Source: Marinobacterium zhoushanense (GTDB lineage Bacteria > Pseudomonadota > Gammaproteobacteria > Pseudomonadales > Balneatricaceae). Taken from it: a stretch of DNA of 64,000 bases. The notes beneath the pieces were generated by a model, which ran no database searches, was not told where the DNA came from, and saw only the letters and a program-made list of their open reading frames with translations. Below are positions 8,734-20,320 of the stretch, piece after piece. Position 1 is the stretch's first letter. The number at the start of each line of letters is the position of its first letter. The DNA is taken from assembly GCF_014641945.1 (NCBI RefSeq), contig NZ_BMIJ01000001.1:310001-374000 (forward strand), read 5' to 3'. Both the position numbers and the translations under genes were made by a program.

Positions 8734-9529
8734 TCGCGATACGTTATTTCGCCACCTTTGGAATCAGTACCTCAAAGTAACACCCTCGGCACAGGAAGTT
8801 CATCGTATTCTCGGCGATACCCAGGACAGCGATATCGTCAACGACCATATTGCACTGCGAACCTTCAACCTCGAAAAGGTGAAGCTGGCGAAGCTCGCTG
8901 AGCACTTCCTGACCCTGGGATACCGGCAGTGTGGCGAGTACCGTTTCGAGGCCAAGAAACTCTACGCCCGCCACTATGAACACGACGATCCTACCGCACC
9001 GAAGGTGTTTATATCGGAGCTGCTGGTCGAGGAGTTCTCGCCGGAACTGCAGGCGATCGTGAGCAACCTGGTCGGTCAGGTCAACGCCAGCGCGGTATTG
9101 GCGGAGGATTTCCTCTACTCCGGCCGCCATTGGCAGATCGACTACGCCAGTTACCAGAGATTGCTGGCGGAGAGCGAGTACGCGGCCTGGCTGGCGGCCT
9201 GGGGCTACCGAGCCAACCACTTCACCGTCAGCGTCAACCATCTGCTGCGATTTGACTCGATCTACGCTGTCAACGAGGCGCTGAAGGCTCACGGCTTCGC
9301 CATCAACAGTGCCGGCGGCGAAGTAAAAGGCACGCCGGAAGAGCTGCTGGAACAATCGTCAACGCTAGCGGACAAAGCCGAGGTGGTGTTCAGCGACCGC
9401 ACCGTTAGCATCCCGAGCTGCTTCTACGAGTTTGCCCGCCGCTATCCGAAAAGCGATGGCGACCTCTACACAGGCTTTATCGCCGCCTCCGCCGACAAGA
9501 TCTTCGAGAGTACCCACGCGATGATGTAA
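8723..9529 (+). CDS. DUF1338-family protein, possible non-haem iron 2-oxoacid dioxygenase
   Basis: A 268-residue protein that starts 11 bases inside astA. It has the DUF1338 features FRHLWNQYL near the start, NDHIALRTFN near residue 40 (with the first metal-type His), PKVFISELLVEEF near 90, YRANHFTVSVNHL near 165 and SIPSCFYEFARRYP near 232. The characterised relative HglS (2-oxoadipate dioxygenase/decarboxylase, lysine catabolism) is much longer, about 460 residues, so this is the short form. The vicinal-oxygen-chelate-like His/Glu pattern suggests an iron-dependent oxygenase on a 2-oxo acid, probably linked to the product of the overlapping AstA-like enzyme. The exact substrate is unknown. 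Confidence 0.8.
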   Translation: MHADRDTLFRHLWNQYLKVTPSAQEVHRILGDTQDSDIVNDHIALRTFNLEKVKLAKLAEHFLTLGYRQCGEYRFEAKKLYARHYEHDDPTAPKVFISELLVEEFSPELQAIVSNLVGQVNASAVLAEDFLYSGRHWQIDYASYQRLLAESEYAAWLAAWGYRANHFTVSVNHLLRFDSIYAVNEALKAHGFAINSAGGEVKGTPEELLEQSSTLADKAEVVFSDRTVSIPSCFYEFARRYPKSDGDLYTGFIAASADKIFESTHAMM

Positions 9530-9630
9530 GCAGCTCTAACAGCGGCGCTCTGTTGCCGTTGTTCAGCTTGCCTATGGCGATGTAAGCGGAGATAGTAGTC
9601 GCCACTTCATATGCAGCCTTAACAGCCACA

Positions 9631-10074
9631 ATGATCGACGCTATCAACCGCAAAATTATCGCCGCCCTGCAACAGAACGCCCGGATCTCCTACGCGGAGC
9701 TGGGCAAGAAGGTCCACCTCTCCGCTCCGGCAGTGGCTGAGCGGATACGCAAACTGGAGAGCGCTGGCATCATCACCGGTTACAGCGTGAAGGTGGACCT
9801 GGATAAACTGGGCTATCCCATCCTGGCGATGGTGCAGTGCAAGGTGTACCGCGCCAAGGAGCGCGAGTTCAAGGCGTTGCTGCTCAGCTACGACGAAGTG
9901 ATCGAGTGTATCAACGTGACCGGGGAGCAGGCGTTTCTGGTCAAACTGGCAGTGGAGTCGCTGTCTCAGTTGGACGCGATTTTGGAGGCGTTTATCGATC
10001 TCAGTGATACCAACACCATGATGATCCTTTCCACACCGGTGGATCGCGCCCTGCCCGAAACCTTCATCAAGTAG
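9631..10074 (+). CDS. Second Lrp/AsnC-family transcriptional regulator
   Basis: A 147-residue regulator with N-terminal winged helix (IIAALQQNARISYAELGKKV, then LSAPAVAERIRKLESAGII) and a C-terminal RAM domain (VIECINVTGEQAFLVKLAVES). It lies 101 bp after the DUF1338 gene on the same strand. No Shine-Dalgarno is visible before the ATG, so it may have a weak or leaderless start. Likely regulates amino-acid uptake, export or catabolism genes nearby, such as the convergent DMT exporter. Confidence 0.9.
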   Translation: MIDAINRKIIAALQQNARISYAELGKKVHLSAPAVAERIRKLESAGIITGYSVKVDLDKLGYPILAMVQCKVYRAKEREFKALLLSYDEVIECINVTGEQAFLVKLAVESLSQLDAILEAFIDLSDTNTMMILSTPVDRALPETFIK

Positions 10075-10091
10075 GGCACCTCTCGCCGGTC

Positions 10092-10976
10092 TTAGCTCTG
10101 GCTCGGTAGCGGCTGCTTCCGCCGCGCAGGCCACTGGGTGACCAGCATCCCCGCCAGCATCAGGCTGCAGCCGAGCAGCTCCTTGCTGCCGAACTGCTCA
10201 TCCAGCAACAACCAGCCACCGAGTACCGCGAACACCGCCTCCCCCGATAGCAACAGTGCCGTAACGCCGGGCTCAACCTTGCGCTGAGCGATGATCTGCA
10301 GGGTAAAGGCCACGCCGCTGGAGGCGACGCCTGCATAAACCAGTGGCAGCCAGGCTGACTGGAGTGCTGGCAGTGTGGGCGATTCCAAGGCAAGTGCCGC
10401 GATACTGGCCCAAACAGTCGCCACGACGAACTGCAGAATCGATAGCTCGATGGCATCAACCCGGCGGGAAAGCCAGTTGATCAGGATCACATGGGCGGTC
10501 CAGAACAGAGCCCCGATCAGTTCGAGAAAGTCCCCGTAGCCGACCGACAGATCCGGCCCCACCGACAGGCTGTACAGGCCGAGCAGGGCCAGGATCACAC
10601 CGCTCCAGGTTTGCAGATTGGTGCTATGGCCCAGCAGAACTCCCGTCAACGGCACAAAGACGATATACATGCCGGTGATAAAGCCGGCATTCCCGGCCGT
10701 GGTGTGCAGCAGACCTATCTGTTGAAAGCTGAAGCCGCCGAACATGATCGTGCCCGCCGCCAGCCCGCCCAGTAGCAACGTCCGACCGTTACGCGTCCCT
10801 TCCCGTCGCAGTAGCAACCAAAGCGGCAGCAGCGACAGCGCACCGAGGAGAAAACGCGCGGCATTGAAACTATGGGGACCAAGCGTTTCCATACCCGCGC
10901 TCTGGGCCACGAATGCGAAGCCCCATATGGCCGCGACAGCGACCAGCAACAGGTGGGAGGGAGTAACCAAAGGCAT
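10092..10976 (-). CDS. EamA/DMT-family transporter
   Basis: A 294-residue inner-membrane protein with about ten hydrophobic segments arranged as two EamA repeats (starts LLLVAVAAIWGFAFVAQSAG and GDFLELIGALFWTAHVILINWLSRR). Family members of this type export amino acids or metabolites. The pattern around NAARFLLGALSLLPLW near residue 40 is the conserved first-repeat motif. It lies convergent to an Lrp/AsnC gene with only 17 bp between, inside an amino-acid-related block. The substrate cannot be read from sequence. Confidence 0.88.
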   Translation of the reverse strand: MPLVTPSHLLLVAVAAIWGFAFVAQSAGMETLGPHSFNAARFLLGALSLLPLWLLLRREGTRNGRTLLLGGLAAGTIMFGGFSFQQIGLLHTTAGNAGFITGMYIVFVPLTGVLLGHSTNLQTWSGVILALLGLYSLSVGPDLSVGYGDFLELIGALFWTAHVILINWLSRRVDAIELSILQFVVATVWASIAALALESPTLPALQSAWLPLVYAGVASSGVAFTLQIIAQRKVEPGVTALLLSGEAVFAVLGGWLLLDEQFGSKELLGCSLMLAGMLVTQWPARRKQPLPSQS

Positions 10977-11460
10977 TGATTTTTCTCTATGAATTTAATG
11001 GGTTAACGGTCAATATTGTACGAATGTGGGGATTGACTCAGACAGTAGAAAACTAACGATTCACAAGCAACTATCTTTATTTTTGAAGCCGAAACACCAA
11101 AATCTCTTTTGAATCAAAAGCCGGCTCACCGAAGAGTGAGGCTCTCTCTTTTTCGGCCCAAACCCGCTTTCAGACGATCGACCCGATCACTAGTCAGCGA
11201 ATTCTCTATTACTGCCTCAGACAGGACATACCTCCTTGAGGAGATCAATATGGGTACCCTAGAGATTCGCTCATAGAGCCAGATGGGAGGCTTGAAGCTC
11301 TACACAAGAGCCGGCGAGTAGTCCGCACAACCACCCTCGACCGCAGCTCATATCCTTACCGCGACTGACCAATATTCGACGCTTGCAAAGCGTCAAATCT
11401 ATTAAAAGACTGTATAATTCGGGCACGTAGAAAAATAATGTTTTAGCGAGGCCAATCTAC
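10977..11460. other. 484-bp intergenic region with a promoter upstream of the GlxA-type regulator
   Basis: No gene is supported here. A perfect TATAAT (11413-11418) lies 42 bases before the regulator start, without a good -35 at 17 bases, as expected for an activated promoter. A short imperfect hairpin occurs near 11121-11150 followed by a pyrimidine run. The stretch separates two divergent genes and probably holds operators for the AraC-type regulator. Confidence 0.4.
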
Positions 11461-12507
11461 ATGTCTGCTTCCAAACGACAGCGCACTTTCAGTAGCCTTT
11501 TTATAGGAAGCAACCAGGCTTTTATCGAAGGAAAAAACGCCGAAGATATAGGCCCCGTTCGAATCGGTTTTATCCTCCTCGAGAACTTTTCCATGATGGC
11601 ATTTACCGGTGCCGTCGATGCACTGGTTACCGCCAATCTACTGAGCAGTACTCCGCTTTACCGCTTCGAAACTATTGGTATCGACAGCTCGACGGTACGT
11701 TGCGATCTGGGGTTCGATATCTCGGTCAGCTCTCAAATCAGGGGCTTCCAGGTAGACGATCTGGACATGATATTCATCTGTGGCGGATACCGCTCTCCGC
11801 TCAAACCCAACGACCAGCTGTTCGATCTGCTGCGCACTGCCGACAAGAAAGGACTGGTTCTCGGCGGTCTCTGGAATGGCAGTCTGTTTCTGGCCTGGGC
11901 CGGATTGATGGACGGCTACGAGTGCACCCTGCACCCCGAAAACCGGGCCTGTCTGGAAGAGACCTGCCCCAGGGTGATCCCCTCGACACAAGCGTTCGTG
12001 ATCGATCGCAACCGCGTATCCTGCGCCGGCGCCAGCAGCGCGCTCAATATGATGCTGGCCACCATCAAGAAACACTATGGCAAGAATGTGGTCCGCGGGA
12101 TTGAAGAGGTGCTCACCTGCGACAAGATCAGTGAAGAGTCGGGTCGCCCCATCCTCACGGCCACCAGCGACCCGATGCTGCCGGAAAAATTCAAGGAGGT
12201 TTTACAGCTGATGGAGAGCAACATCGAAGAGCCCCTTGGCATCGATGAGCTCGCCAACTTCGTTGGCCTGTCACGCCGACAGATCGAGCGCCTGTTTCAT
12301 CGATATGCGGACACAACGCCGTCGAAATACTACTTAGAGCTGCGCATAACACGCGCCAGACGGCTATTACTTCAGACCAATGAGTCCGTTACCAGTATTG
12401 CGGCTGCATGCGGTTTTCTGACTCAACCACATTTGAGCCGTTGCTATCGCGACTATTTTGGCATCTCTCCGACTGAAGCTCGTCAGGCGCGTGATAGAGA
12501 GGCTTAA
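11461..12507 (+). CDS. GlxA-family transcriptional regulator (DJ-1/PfpI-like domain plus AraC HTH)
   Basis: A 348-residue regulator. Residues about 35-220 form a class I glutamine-amidotransferase-like domain (IGFILLENFSMMAFTGAVDAL, then IFICGGYRSP) in which the nucleophile position reads GLWNGSLFLAWAG, lacking cysteine, so it is a ligand-binding rather than catalytic domain. Residues 240-345 are an AraC/XylS double HTH (EEPLGIDELANFVGLSRRQ, then SVTSIAAACGFLTQPHLSRCY). This architecture is that of Pseudomonas ArgR, CdhR and GbdR, which respond to arginine, carnitine or glycine betaine. Given the AstA-like gene nearby, control of arginine or related amine catabolism is plausible. Confidence 0.9.
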   Translation: MSASKRQRTFSSLFIGSNQAFIEGKNAEDIGPVRIGFILLENFSMMAFTGAVDALVTANLLSSTPLYRFETIGIDSSTVRCDLGFDISVSSQIRGFQVDDLDMIFICGGYRSPLKPNDQLFDLLRTADKKGLVLGGLWNGSLFLAWAGLMDGYECTLHPENRACLEETCPRVIPSTQAFVIDRNRVSCAGASSALNMMLATIKKHYGKNVVRGIEEVLTCDKISEESGRPILTATSDPMLPEKFKEVLQLMESNIEEPLGIDELANFVGLSRRQIERLFHRYADTTPSKYYLELRITRARRLLLQTNESVTSIAAACGFLTQPHLSRCYRDYFGISPTEARQARDREA

Positions 12508-12979
12508 ACCCAGCCTATTAAAATAATGAGGGTAAGCAAATTTAAACTTAAATTCTATTTTCTTTTTTAACGTTAAAAGACAACGAAGCCCCCTTTTAAG
12601 CGGAGTTAGGTCGGTGTGTTTTTCATTCAAGCTACCTTCAGTAAGAGTGCAGTTATACGCTCACACGTCTATGTAGAGTAGAATCTCGATCTCCAGATCC
12701 CAGTTCACTGCGCTATCGGCATCTGTGGCAGCTCAGAGCAGCCGTCAAGCCCCACCTCCGCCGCTGAGATGCTGTCCATGCTTGTCCGCATGCACGAAAT
12801 TGTCATACCAAATCCATCCTATCCTCCTCTACATACTAGGCAATGACCGATAACGTCAGATAGCTTGGCGAATCCTGTCATTGTCGAATTTCGTCCCTGC
12901 CCTAGACTTAGAACACCAGAAACAACAAGAAACGGGTGGCGTCATCCATCGTCGCCCAACACTGCTACGGAGCCTGACC
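12508..12979. other. 472-bp intergenic region upstream of fadB
   Basis: No convincing gene. The fadB reading frame stays open upstream to a TTG at 12881, but the extra 33 residues do not look like FadB and the real start is ATG 12980. The region is AT-rich in its first half (12508-12640). I see no clear terminator or recognised FadR/PsrA operator by eye. Confidence 0.4.
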
Positions 12980-16341
<3,362 letters not shown>

Positions 16342-16358
16342 GCCTTCAGGCAAATAGC

Positions 16359-16380
16359 AGCCGGACCTACCGGTCCGGCT
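16359..16380 (+). terminator. Perfect hairpin after fadA
   Basis: A 9-bp perfect inverted repeat (AGCCGGACC, loop TACC, GGTCCGGCT) starts 17 bases after the fadA stop. No T-run follows, so it may be a transcript-stabilising hairpin or act from either strand between the convergent fadBA and multicopper oxidase units. Confidence 0.6.
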
Positions 16381-16517
16381 CACACCTCAGGAGTATCATC
16401 CACCCTGATGATACGGGAGCCGCTGTCGGTGATCGTTTTGACCAGCTTGCTAAGGTAGCCTTCGTAGCGAGGCTGATCATGTACCTTCTTGGTAAAAAGC
16501 ATGTAACCCTTGGCCGT
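16380..16517 (-). pseudogene. Remnant of a DUF1330-type small protein gene
   Basis: On the minus strand an open frame reads TAKGYMLFTKKVHDQP, then RYEGYL and GSRIIRVDDTPEV before a TGA. This resembles the first half of DUF1330 proteins (usual form: AKGYW, a V-x-D-P-x-Y-x-x-Y pattern, then GGR). The expected start codon reads ACG rather than ATG, and the frame ends after 45 codons where about 95 are usual; the stop abuts the hairpin after fadA. It looks like a decayed gene with lost start and missing second half. An internal ATG (16502) could still give a 40-residue peptide. Assigned by eye only. Confidence 0.4.
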
Positions 16518-16553
16518 AAGCTATCTCTTATTAACCGGCGTCCCCCAAGTGAA

Positions 16554-18524
16554 CTAGAAGGGTCCATCCCCAACGTGGAAGGGGCGCATCATTTCGTGAT
16601 CCTCGTGTGACAGAATATGACAGTGCCAGACGAAGCGCCCCGGCTTATCGAAGCGAGCCTTAATCAGGGTGACCTCACCCGGCAACGCCATCACCACATC
16701 ACGCCGGGTCTGTTCTTGCGGGTTGGGCGCGCGCAGGTTACCCAGACGTTTAATATGCTCGAGCCGGTAGCCGCTGCCCCAACTACCATCGGATTCCTCT
16801 ACCGGTTGCTCCACAAGGACGGCCTTGAATCGCTGACGCCCCACCACCTCGAAATGCACCAGATGTAGATGGATAGGATGGGCGTCGCCGGTCGCGTTGT
16901 ATATCTCCCAGATCTCAGTGGCGCCGAGAGCCGGGTTCTCGGTGATCGGCGCGAACCAGGGCAGCGCACCATTGACGTTCTGCCCCTCCACATCCAAGGT
17001 TGGCTCCGCGGTGCCGAGCAGCGGCTGCAGACGGCCGTACTGATCCCGCCCCTCGAACAACGCCAGCCTGCGGATCAGACCGGCCTCACCCAAGTCGGTA
17101 CCACCCCCCAAAGGATAGCCGTTCACAATATCGCTATCGGCCGTTGCAGACAGGGGCAACATCACATCAAAGGCCATGACGCGGTCGGTACGGCGGTCCG
17201 GGAACAGATCATCCATCTTCGACCGATCACCGCCGAACGGCGCATCACCGAGCAGGTTTTGCAGGATCACGCGGCTACCGGCCGGCACCGCTTTGAAGTC
17301 GATGATCAGGTCCAGACGCTCACCGGGCGCAAACTCCACCTCCTCCACTTCGGCAGCGGAGGCACGCAGGCTCTGATCCGAGCCGATCACGTAAAACGGC
17401 ACCCGGCTACCCTGACCTGTCCGCGGGGTGGTGTCCGGATAGGGCACGAGATTGAGGCACAGGCGCATGAAGCGACTGTCACAGCCGTTCAGCAGGCGTA
17501 TCCGGTACTGACGCGGCTCCACATCGTACTTGGGCCAGATAATGCCGTTGACCAGCATATGGTCACCGAAGAACTCCGCCAATGCCGTCGGGCCGCCCTC
17601 CGGAAACAGGTCATCCGGCAGCTCGACGCCCTCTTCGTCGATAAAGTCGAAATAGCCGGGATCCTCCGGGAAAGCGGGATAGAACAACTCACCATTGCTG
17701 CGGAACATCCGGTCCTGTACCGCAAAGCCCAGTTCGTAGGGCTCAACGGGTAGCCCCAGTGGGTTATCGGGCAAACCGGTGTCGGCCTCGTCACGTACGA
17801 TGAAAAAGCCCGCCAGCCCGGCGTAGACATTGAGTCGGGTGATCCCCAGCGCATGATCGTGATACCAGCAGGTGCCGGCGACATTGTTCCAGTCAGGCCC
17901 GCCATAGACGTAGGTTTCGCTTTGCCAGCGTGGCCCTTTGACCGCGAACCCCGGCGTGAAAAAATACTCCGGATTGCCGTCGAAAGCACCGTCGTTGTGC
18001 CCGCCGTGCACATGGACCACGACCGGCACACCGGCCGTGTCGATCTGATAGTCATATCCGGGCAGGGTGTAAGCCCAATGAATACTGGTATCGACCGGGA
18101 CCAGGTGCAGCAGCGGAGTCCCCCCGTCCGCCAGCTCGTTCAGCCAGGTGATCGAGAGCGGCTCGCCATTGGCGGCCAGTTCTACGGTACGCCCGGGCCA
18201 GGTTACCGCTTCGCCAGCCGCGCCGTAGCCCCACACCTGGGTGGAGACGGGGCTGGCATCCGGTCCGAGCAAACCGGTCCAGTGGGTAACCTGCGCCATA
18301 CGTATACTGAGCTGTGCCGCTTGCGGCACATACTTGAAAGACGATGCCAACGCATTGGGCGCCAAGTGCTCGAACAGCGGCTGCATGGCCGGGTCGGACA
18401 GGCCCGCCCCCAGTAGCGCCGCATGGCTGCTATGGGCGCGTAAGAGCGCCAGGGGAATGCTGGCGGTCAATCCAGCGGCCATGGCGGAACGGATACTCAG
18501 GGTAAGGAAATTGCGACGTTTCAT
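16554..18524 (-). CDS. Tat-exported multicopper oxidase (CueO/bilirubin-oxidase-like)
   Basis: A 656-residue secreted cupredoxin enzyme. The start ATG 18524 has AGGAGG 7 bases upstream and gives MKRRNFLTLS, a twin-arginine signal followed by a hydrophobic stretch and AHAA-type cleavage region. All four copper motifs are visible: HVHGGH, CWYHDHALG, HPIHLHLVHF and WHCHILSHEDHEM, so the T1 and trinuclear centres should be intact. It oxidises phenols, metals or other reductants with reduction of O2 to water in the periplasm. No copper-resistance genes or methionine-rich insert are adjacent, so the natural substrate is unclear. Length is somewhat greater than CueO (about 516), closer to CotA/PhsA-like or bilirubin oxidase-like members. 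Confidence 0.92.
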   Translation of the reverse strand: MKRRNFLTLSIRSAMAAGLTASIPLALLRAHSSHAALLGAGLSDPAMQPLFEHLAPNALASSFKYVPQAAQLSIRMAQVTHWTGLLGPDASPVSTQVWGYGAAGEAVTWPGRTVELAANGEPLSITWLNELADGGTPLLHLVPVDTSIHWAYTLPGYDYQIDTAGVPVVVHVHGGHNDGAFDGNPEYFFTPGFAVKGPRWQSETYVYGGPDWNNVAGTCWYHDHALGITRLNVYAGLAGFFIVRDEADTGLPDNPLGLPVEPYELGFAVQDRMFRSNGELFYPAFPEDPGYFDFIDEEGVELPDDLFPEGGPTALAEFFGDHMLVNGIIWPKYDVEPRQYRIRLLNGCDSRFMRLCLNLVPYPDTTPRTGQGSRVPFYVIGSDQSLRASAAEVEEVEFAPGERLDLIIDFKAVPAGSRVILQNLLGDAPFGGDRSKMDDLFPDRRTDRVMAFDVMLPLSATADSDIVNGYPLGGGTDLGEAGLIRRLALFEGRDQYGRLQPLLGTAEPTLDVEGQNVNGALPWFAPITENPALGATEIWEIYNATGDAHPIHLHLVHFEVVGRQRFKAVLVEQPVEESDGSWGSGYRLEHIKRLGNLRAPNPQEQTRRDVVMALPGEVTLIKARFDKPGRFVWHCHILSHEDHEMMRPFHVGDGPF

Positions 18525-18753
18525 CCCTTCGCCTCCTGATTCTGATTGCCGTATGGCTACAACTCGCAGCCAATACCCTCCCGTATGCAGTAGGGAGGTG
18601 CCAAGCCAAAGCAAAAACGGTGCCGTTGCGTTAATTGTTTTTTAAATCAATTAGTTGGGGATATAAGAAAGGAAACGCAGGTGTAATTCTGCAAAGCGGG
18701 TGTAACAGGACTGAACAGCGGCCGGATACTCTCCCGCGGAGCAAACGACGGGG

Positions 18754-18816
18754 CAGCGCTCTTCGGGAGGGTCAGCGCTCTTCGGGAGGGTCAGCGCTCT
18801 TCGGGAGGGTCAGCGC
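18754..18816. repeat. 19-bp tandem repeat, about 3.3 copies
   Basis: Three exact copies of a 19-bp unit (CAGCGCTCTTCGGGAGGGT at 18754-18772, 18773-18791, 18792-18810) plus six bases of a fourth. The array abuts the 3' end of the ybiI-like gene: the last unit supplies the first base of its TGA stop. Each unit contains the palindrome AGCGCT. Exact identity implies recent slippage or conversion. Confidence 0.95.
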
Positions 18817-19076
18817 AGCTGGCTGTCCTTGCTGCCCCGGCGGTTGTACGGCGACTCGGCTTTCTCGTTCTGTTCGAGTTCGGACTGGCATTTTATGCAC
18901 AGGCGCACACCAGGAATTGCCAGCCGCCGTTTTTCCGGGATAGGCGCATCGCACTCCTCGCAGTGAGTCAGGCTCTCCCCTTTCGGTATCCGGCTCTGCG
19001 CCCGCTGTACCGCCGATTCCACCGTCGCATCGATCTGATCCTGCACTGCGCCATCTTGCGCCCAGCCACTTGCCAT
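18810..19076 (-). CDS. ybiI: DksA/TraR-type C4 zinc finger protein, YbiI-like
   Basis: An 88-residue protein from the chosen ATG (MASGWAQD), exactly the length of E. coli YbiI, which begins the same way. It has the zinc finger CEECDAPIPEKRRLAIPGVRLC-type spacing (two CxxC pairs near residues 37-40 and 58-61) and the shared tail YNRRGSKDSQLR. Such short DksA relatives lack the coiled-coil tip that enters the RNA polymerase secondary channel; function is unknown. An upstream in-frame ATG at 19094 would add six residues. The gene ends at the 19-bp tandem repeat. Confidence 0.9.
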   Translation of the reverse strand: MASGWAQDGAVQDQIDATVESAVQRAQSRIPKGESLTHCEECDAPIPEKRRLAIPGVRLCIKCQSELEQNEKAESPYNRRGSKDSQLR

Positions 19077-19218
19077 CAAGAAACCCCGAAACATTGAACA
19101 CTACTGCAACTTTACGCCGGAGCGGCATGGTGAAGAATGTCTGATTGCGACACCCACTCTGTCCTTTCATGTCGTCATTTATCGGCAGTGTCATTAGAAT
19201 GGAGTGATCTTCCGCAAT

Positions 19219-19683
19219 ATGACTGATGAGCCTCCGCTAATGAAGGACTTCGATCCCCTGGCCCTGGATAACCAGCTCTGTTTCACGCTTTACTCCACCT
19301 CGCTGGCGATGACCCAGATGTACAAGCCGCTGCTTGATCCCCTCGGCCTGACCTATCCACAGTATCTGGTAATGATGATCCTGTGGCAGGAGGATGGCAT
19401 TGGGCTCAAGGACATAGGGGCCAAACTGGGCCAACAATCCGGAGCGTTGACACCGGTAATCAAACGGCTGGAGCAGGAGGGCAGGGTCCGCCGGGTACGC
19501 GATCCACAGGACGAGCGGGCACTCTGCATCCAACTGACCCCCGAGGGGAAAGCCTTACGTCAGCAAGCCCTTGGCATCGGCCAATGCGTGCTCGACGCCT
19601 GCGGTTTTAACCTGGAAGAACTGGTTGATTTAAAAAGAAAAATAGATCAGCTGCGCAGAAATATTCAAAACAGCACGCAATAA
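19219..19683 (+). CDS. ohrR: MarR-family organic-peroxide sensor OhrR
   Basis: About 154 residues, MarR fold. The peroxide-sensing cysteine is in NQLCFTLYS (Cys21 from this start), the hallmark of OhrR. The winged-helix DNA-binding part reads LTYPQYLVMMIL, IGAKLGQQSGALTPVIKRLEQEG and RRVRDPQDERALCIQLT, with the conserved wing D-x-R. It represses ohr, immediately downstream, until the cysteine is oxidised by organic hydroperoxides. The first codon is uncertain: GTG 19204, ATG 19219 or ATG 19240 are all in frame. Confidence 0.93.
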   Translation: MTDEPPLMKDFDPLALDNQLCFTLYSTSLAMTQMYKPLLDPLGLTYPQYLVMMILWQEDGIGLKDIGAKLGQQSGALTPVIKRLEQEGRVRRVRDPQDERALCIQLTPEGKALRQQALGIGQCVLDACGFNLEELVDLKRKIDQLRRNIQNSTQ

Positions 19684-19690
19684 CACTTGC

Positions 19691-19712
19691 GCGATAACAG
19701 TTATCGCGATAA
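19691..19712. promoter_or_regulatory. OhrR operator, first site
   Basis: Just after ohrR lie two overlapping inverted repeats: GCGATAAC-A-GTTATCGC (19691-19707) and the perfect palindrome TTATCGCGATAA (19701-19712). The same 12-mer recurs at 19763. AT-flanked dyads between ohrR and ohr are the expected OhrR targets. Confidence 0.75.
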
Positions 19713-19762
19713 CTTAATGAACAGAAACGAGGCCGGTCAGGTCTTTTCTTTAAACCAATTAC

Positions 19763-19774
19763 TTATCGCGATAA
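19763..19774. promoter_or_regulatory. OhrR operator, second site
   Basis: A second perfect copy of TTATCGCGATAA, 18 bases before the ohr start codon, where bound OhrR would block transcription of ohr. Confidence 0.75.
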
Positions 19775-19792
19775 TTAAATAGAGGCACGGTC

Positions 19793-20215
19793 ATGGATAT
19801 TCTGTACACCGCTCAAGCAACCTCCACCGGTGGCCGCGACGGCCGCTCCATCTCCTCCGACGAACGCCTGAACGTTAAACTGAGCACCCCGAAAGAGCTG
19901 GGTGGTGCCGGCGGCGAGGGCACCAACCCGGAACAGCTGTTTGCTGCCGGCTACTCTGCCTGCTTTATCGGTGCGATGAAGTTCGTCGCCGGCCAAAATA
20001 AAGTCAAGCTGCCCGCCGAGCCGAGCGTTACCGGCGTGGTCGGCATCGGCGCCAACACCAAGGGTGTGGGTTTCGCAATCGATGTCGAACTGCATATCGA
20101 CGTGCCGGGCATGGAGCGCGAAGCCCTGGCAGCACTGGTCGACAAGGCACACCAGGTCTGCCCCTACTCCAACGCCACCCGCGGCAATATCCGCGTTGAG
20201 CTGGTGCTTAAGTAA
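19793..20215 (+). CDS. ohr: Organic hydroperoxide resistance protein
   Basis: A 140-residue Ohr/OsmC-fold thiol peroxidase (normal length about 140). The catalytic pair is present: Cys57 in [10 protein letters not shown] and Cys123 in [10 protein letters not shown]; the [11 protein letters not shown] stretch before the first cysteine is the Ohr signature and separates it from OsmC. It reduces organic and fatty-acid hydroperoxides in the cytoplasm using lipoylated proteins as reductant. AGAGG precedes the ATG. It lies directly downstream of ohrR and two palindromic operators. Confidence 0.97.
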   Translation: MDILYTAQATSTGGRDGRSISSDERLNVKLSTPKELGGAGGEGTNPEQLFAAGYSACFIGAMKFVAGQNKVKLPAEPSVTGVVGIGANTKGVGFAIDVELHIDVPGMEREALAALVDKAHQVCPYSNATRGNIRVELVLK

Positions 20216-20225
20216 TCTGCACCGA

Positions 20226-20254
20226 GCGCGGCTCCTATTATGAAGGAGCCGCGC
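20226..20254 (+). terminator. Hairpin terminator after ohr
   Basis: A 10-bp perfect stem (GCGCGGCTCC / GGAGCCGCGC, 9-base loop) 10 bases after the ohr stop. The following sequence is C/A-rich without a T-run. Confidence 0.65.
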
Positions 20255-20320
20255 CAACCCCAAAAATCCCAATCCCCAATACGGCTCTCGGTTACTCTCA
20301 CCACCAACCCGCCAGAGTGG

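Noticed and set aside
11100..11160. Hairpin followed by a pyrimidine run in the gap before the GlxA-type gene
   Set aside because: The stem is only about 5 bp with mismatches, so I do not call a terminator.
12881..12979. N-terminal extension of fadB from a TTG
   Set aside because: The 33 extra residues do not resemble FadB, and ATG 12980 has a good ribosome site.
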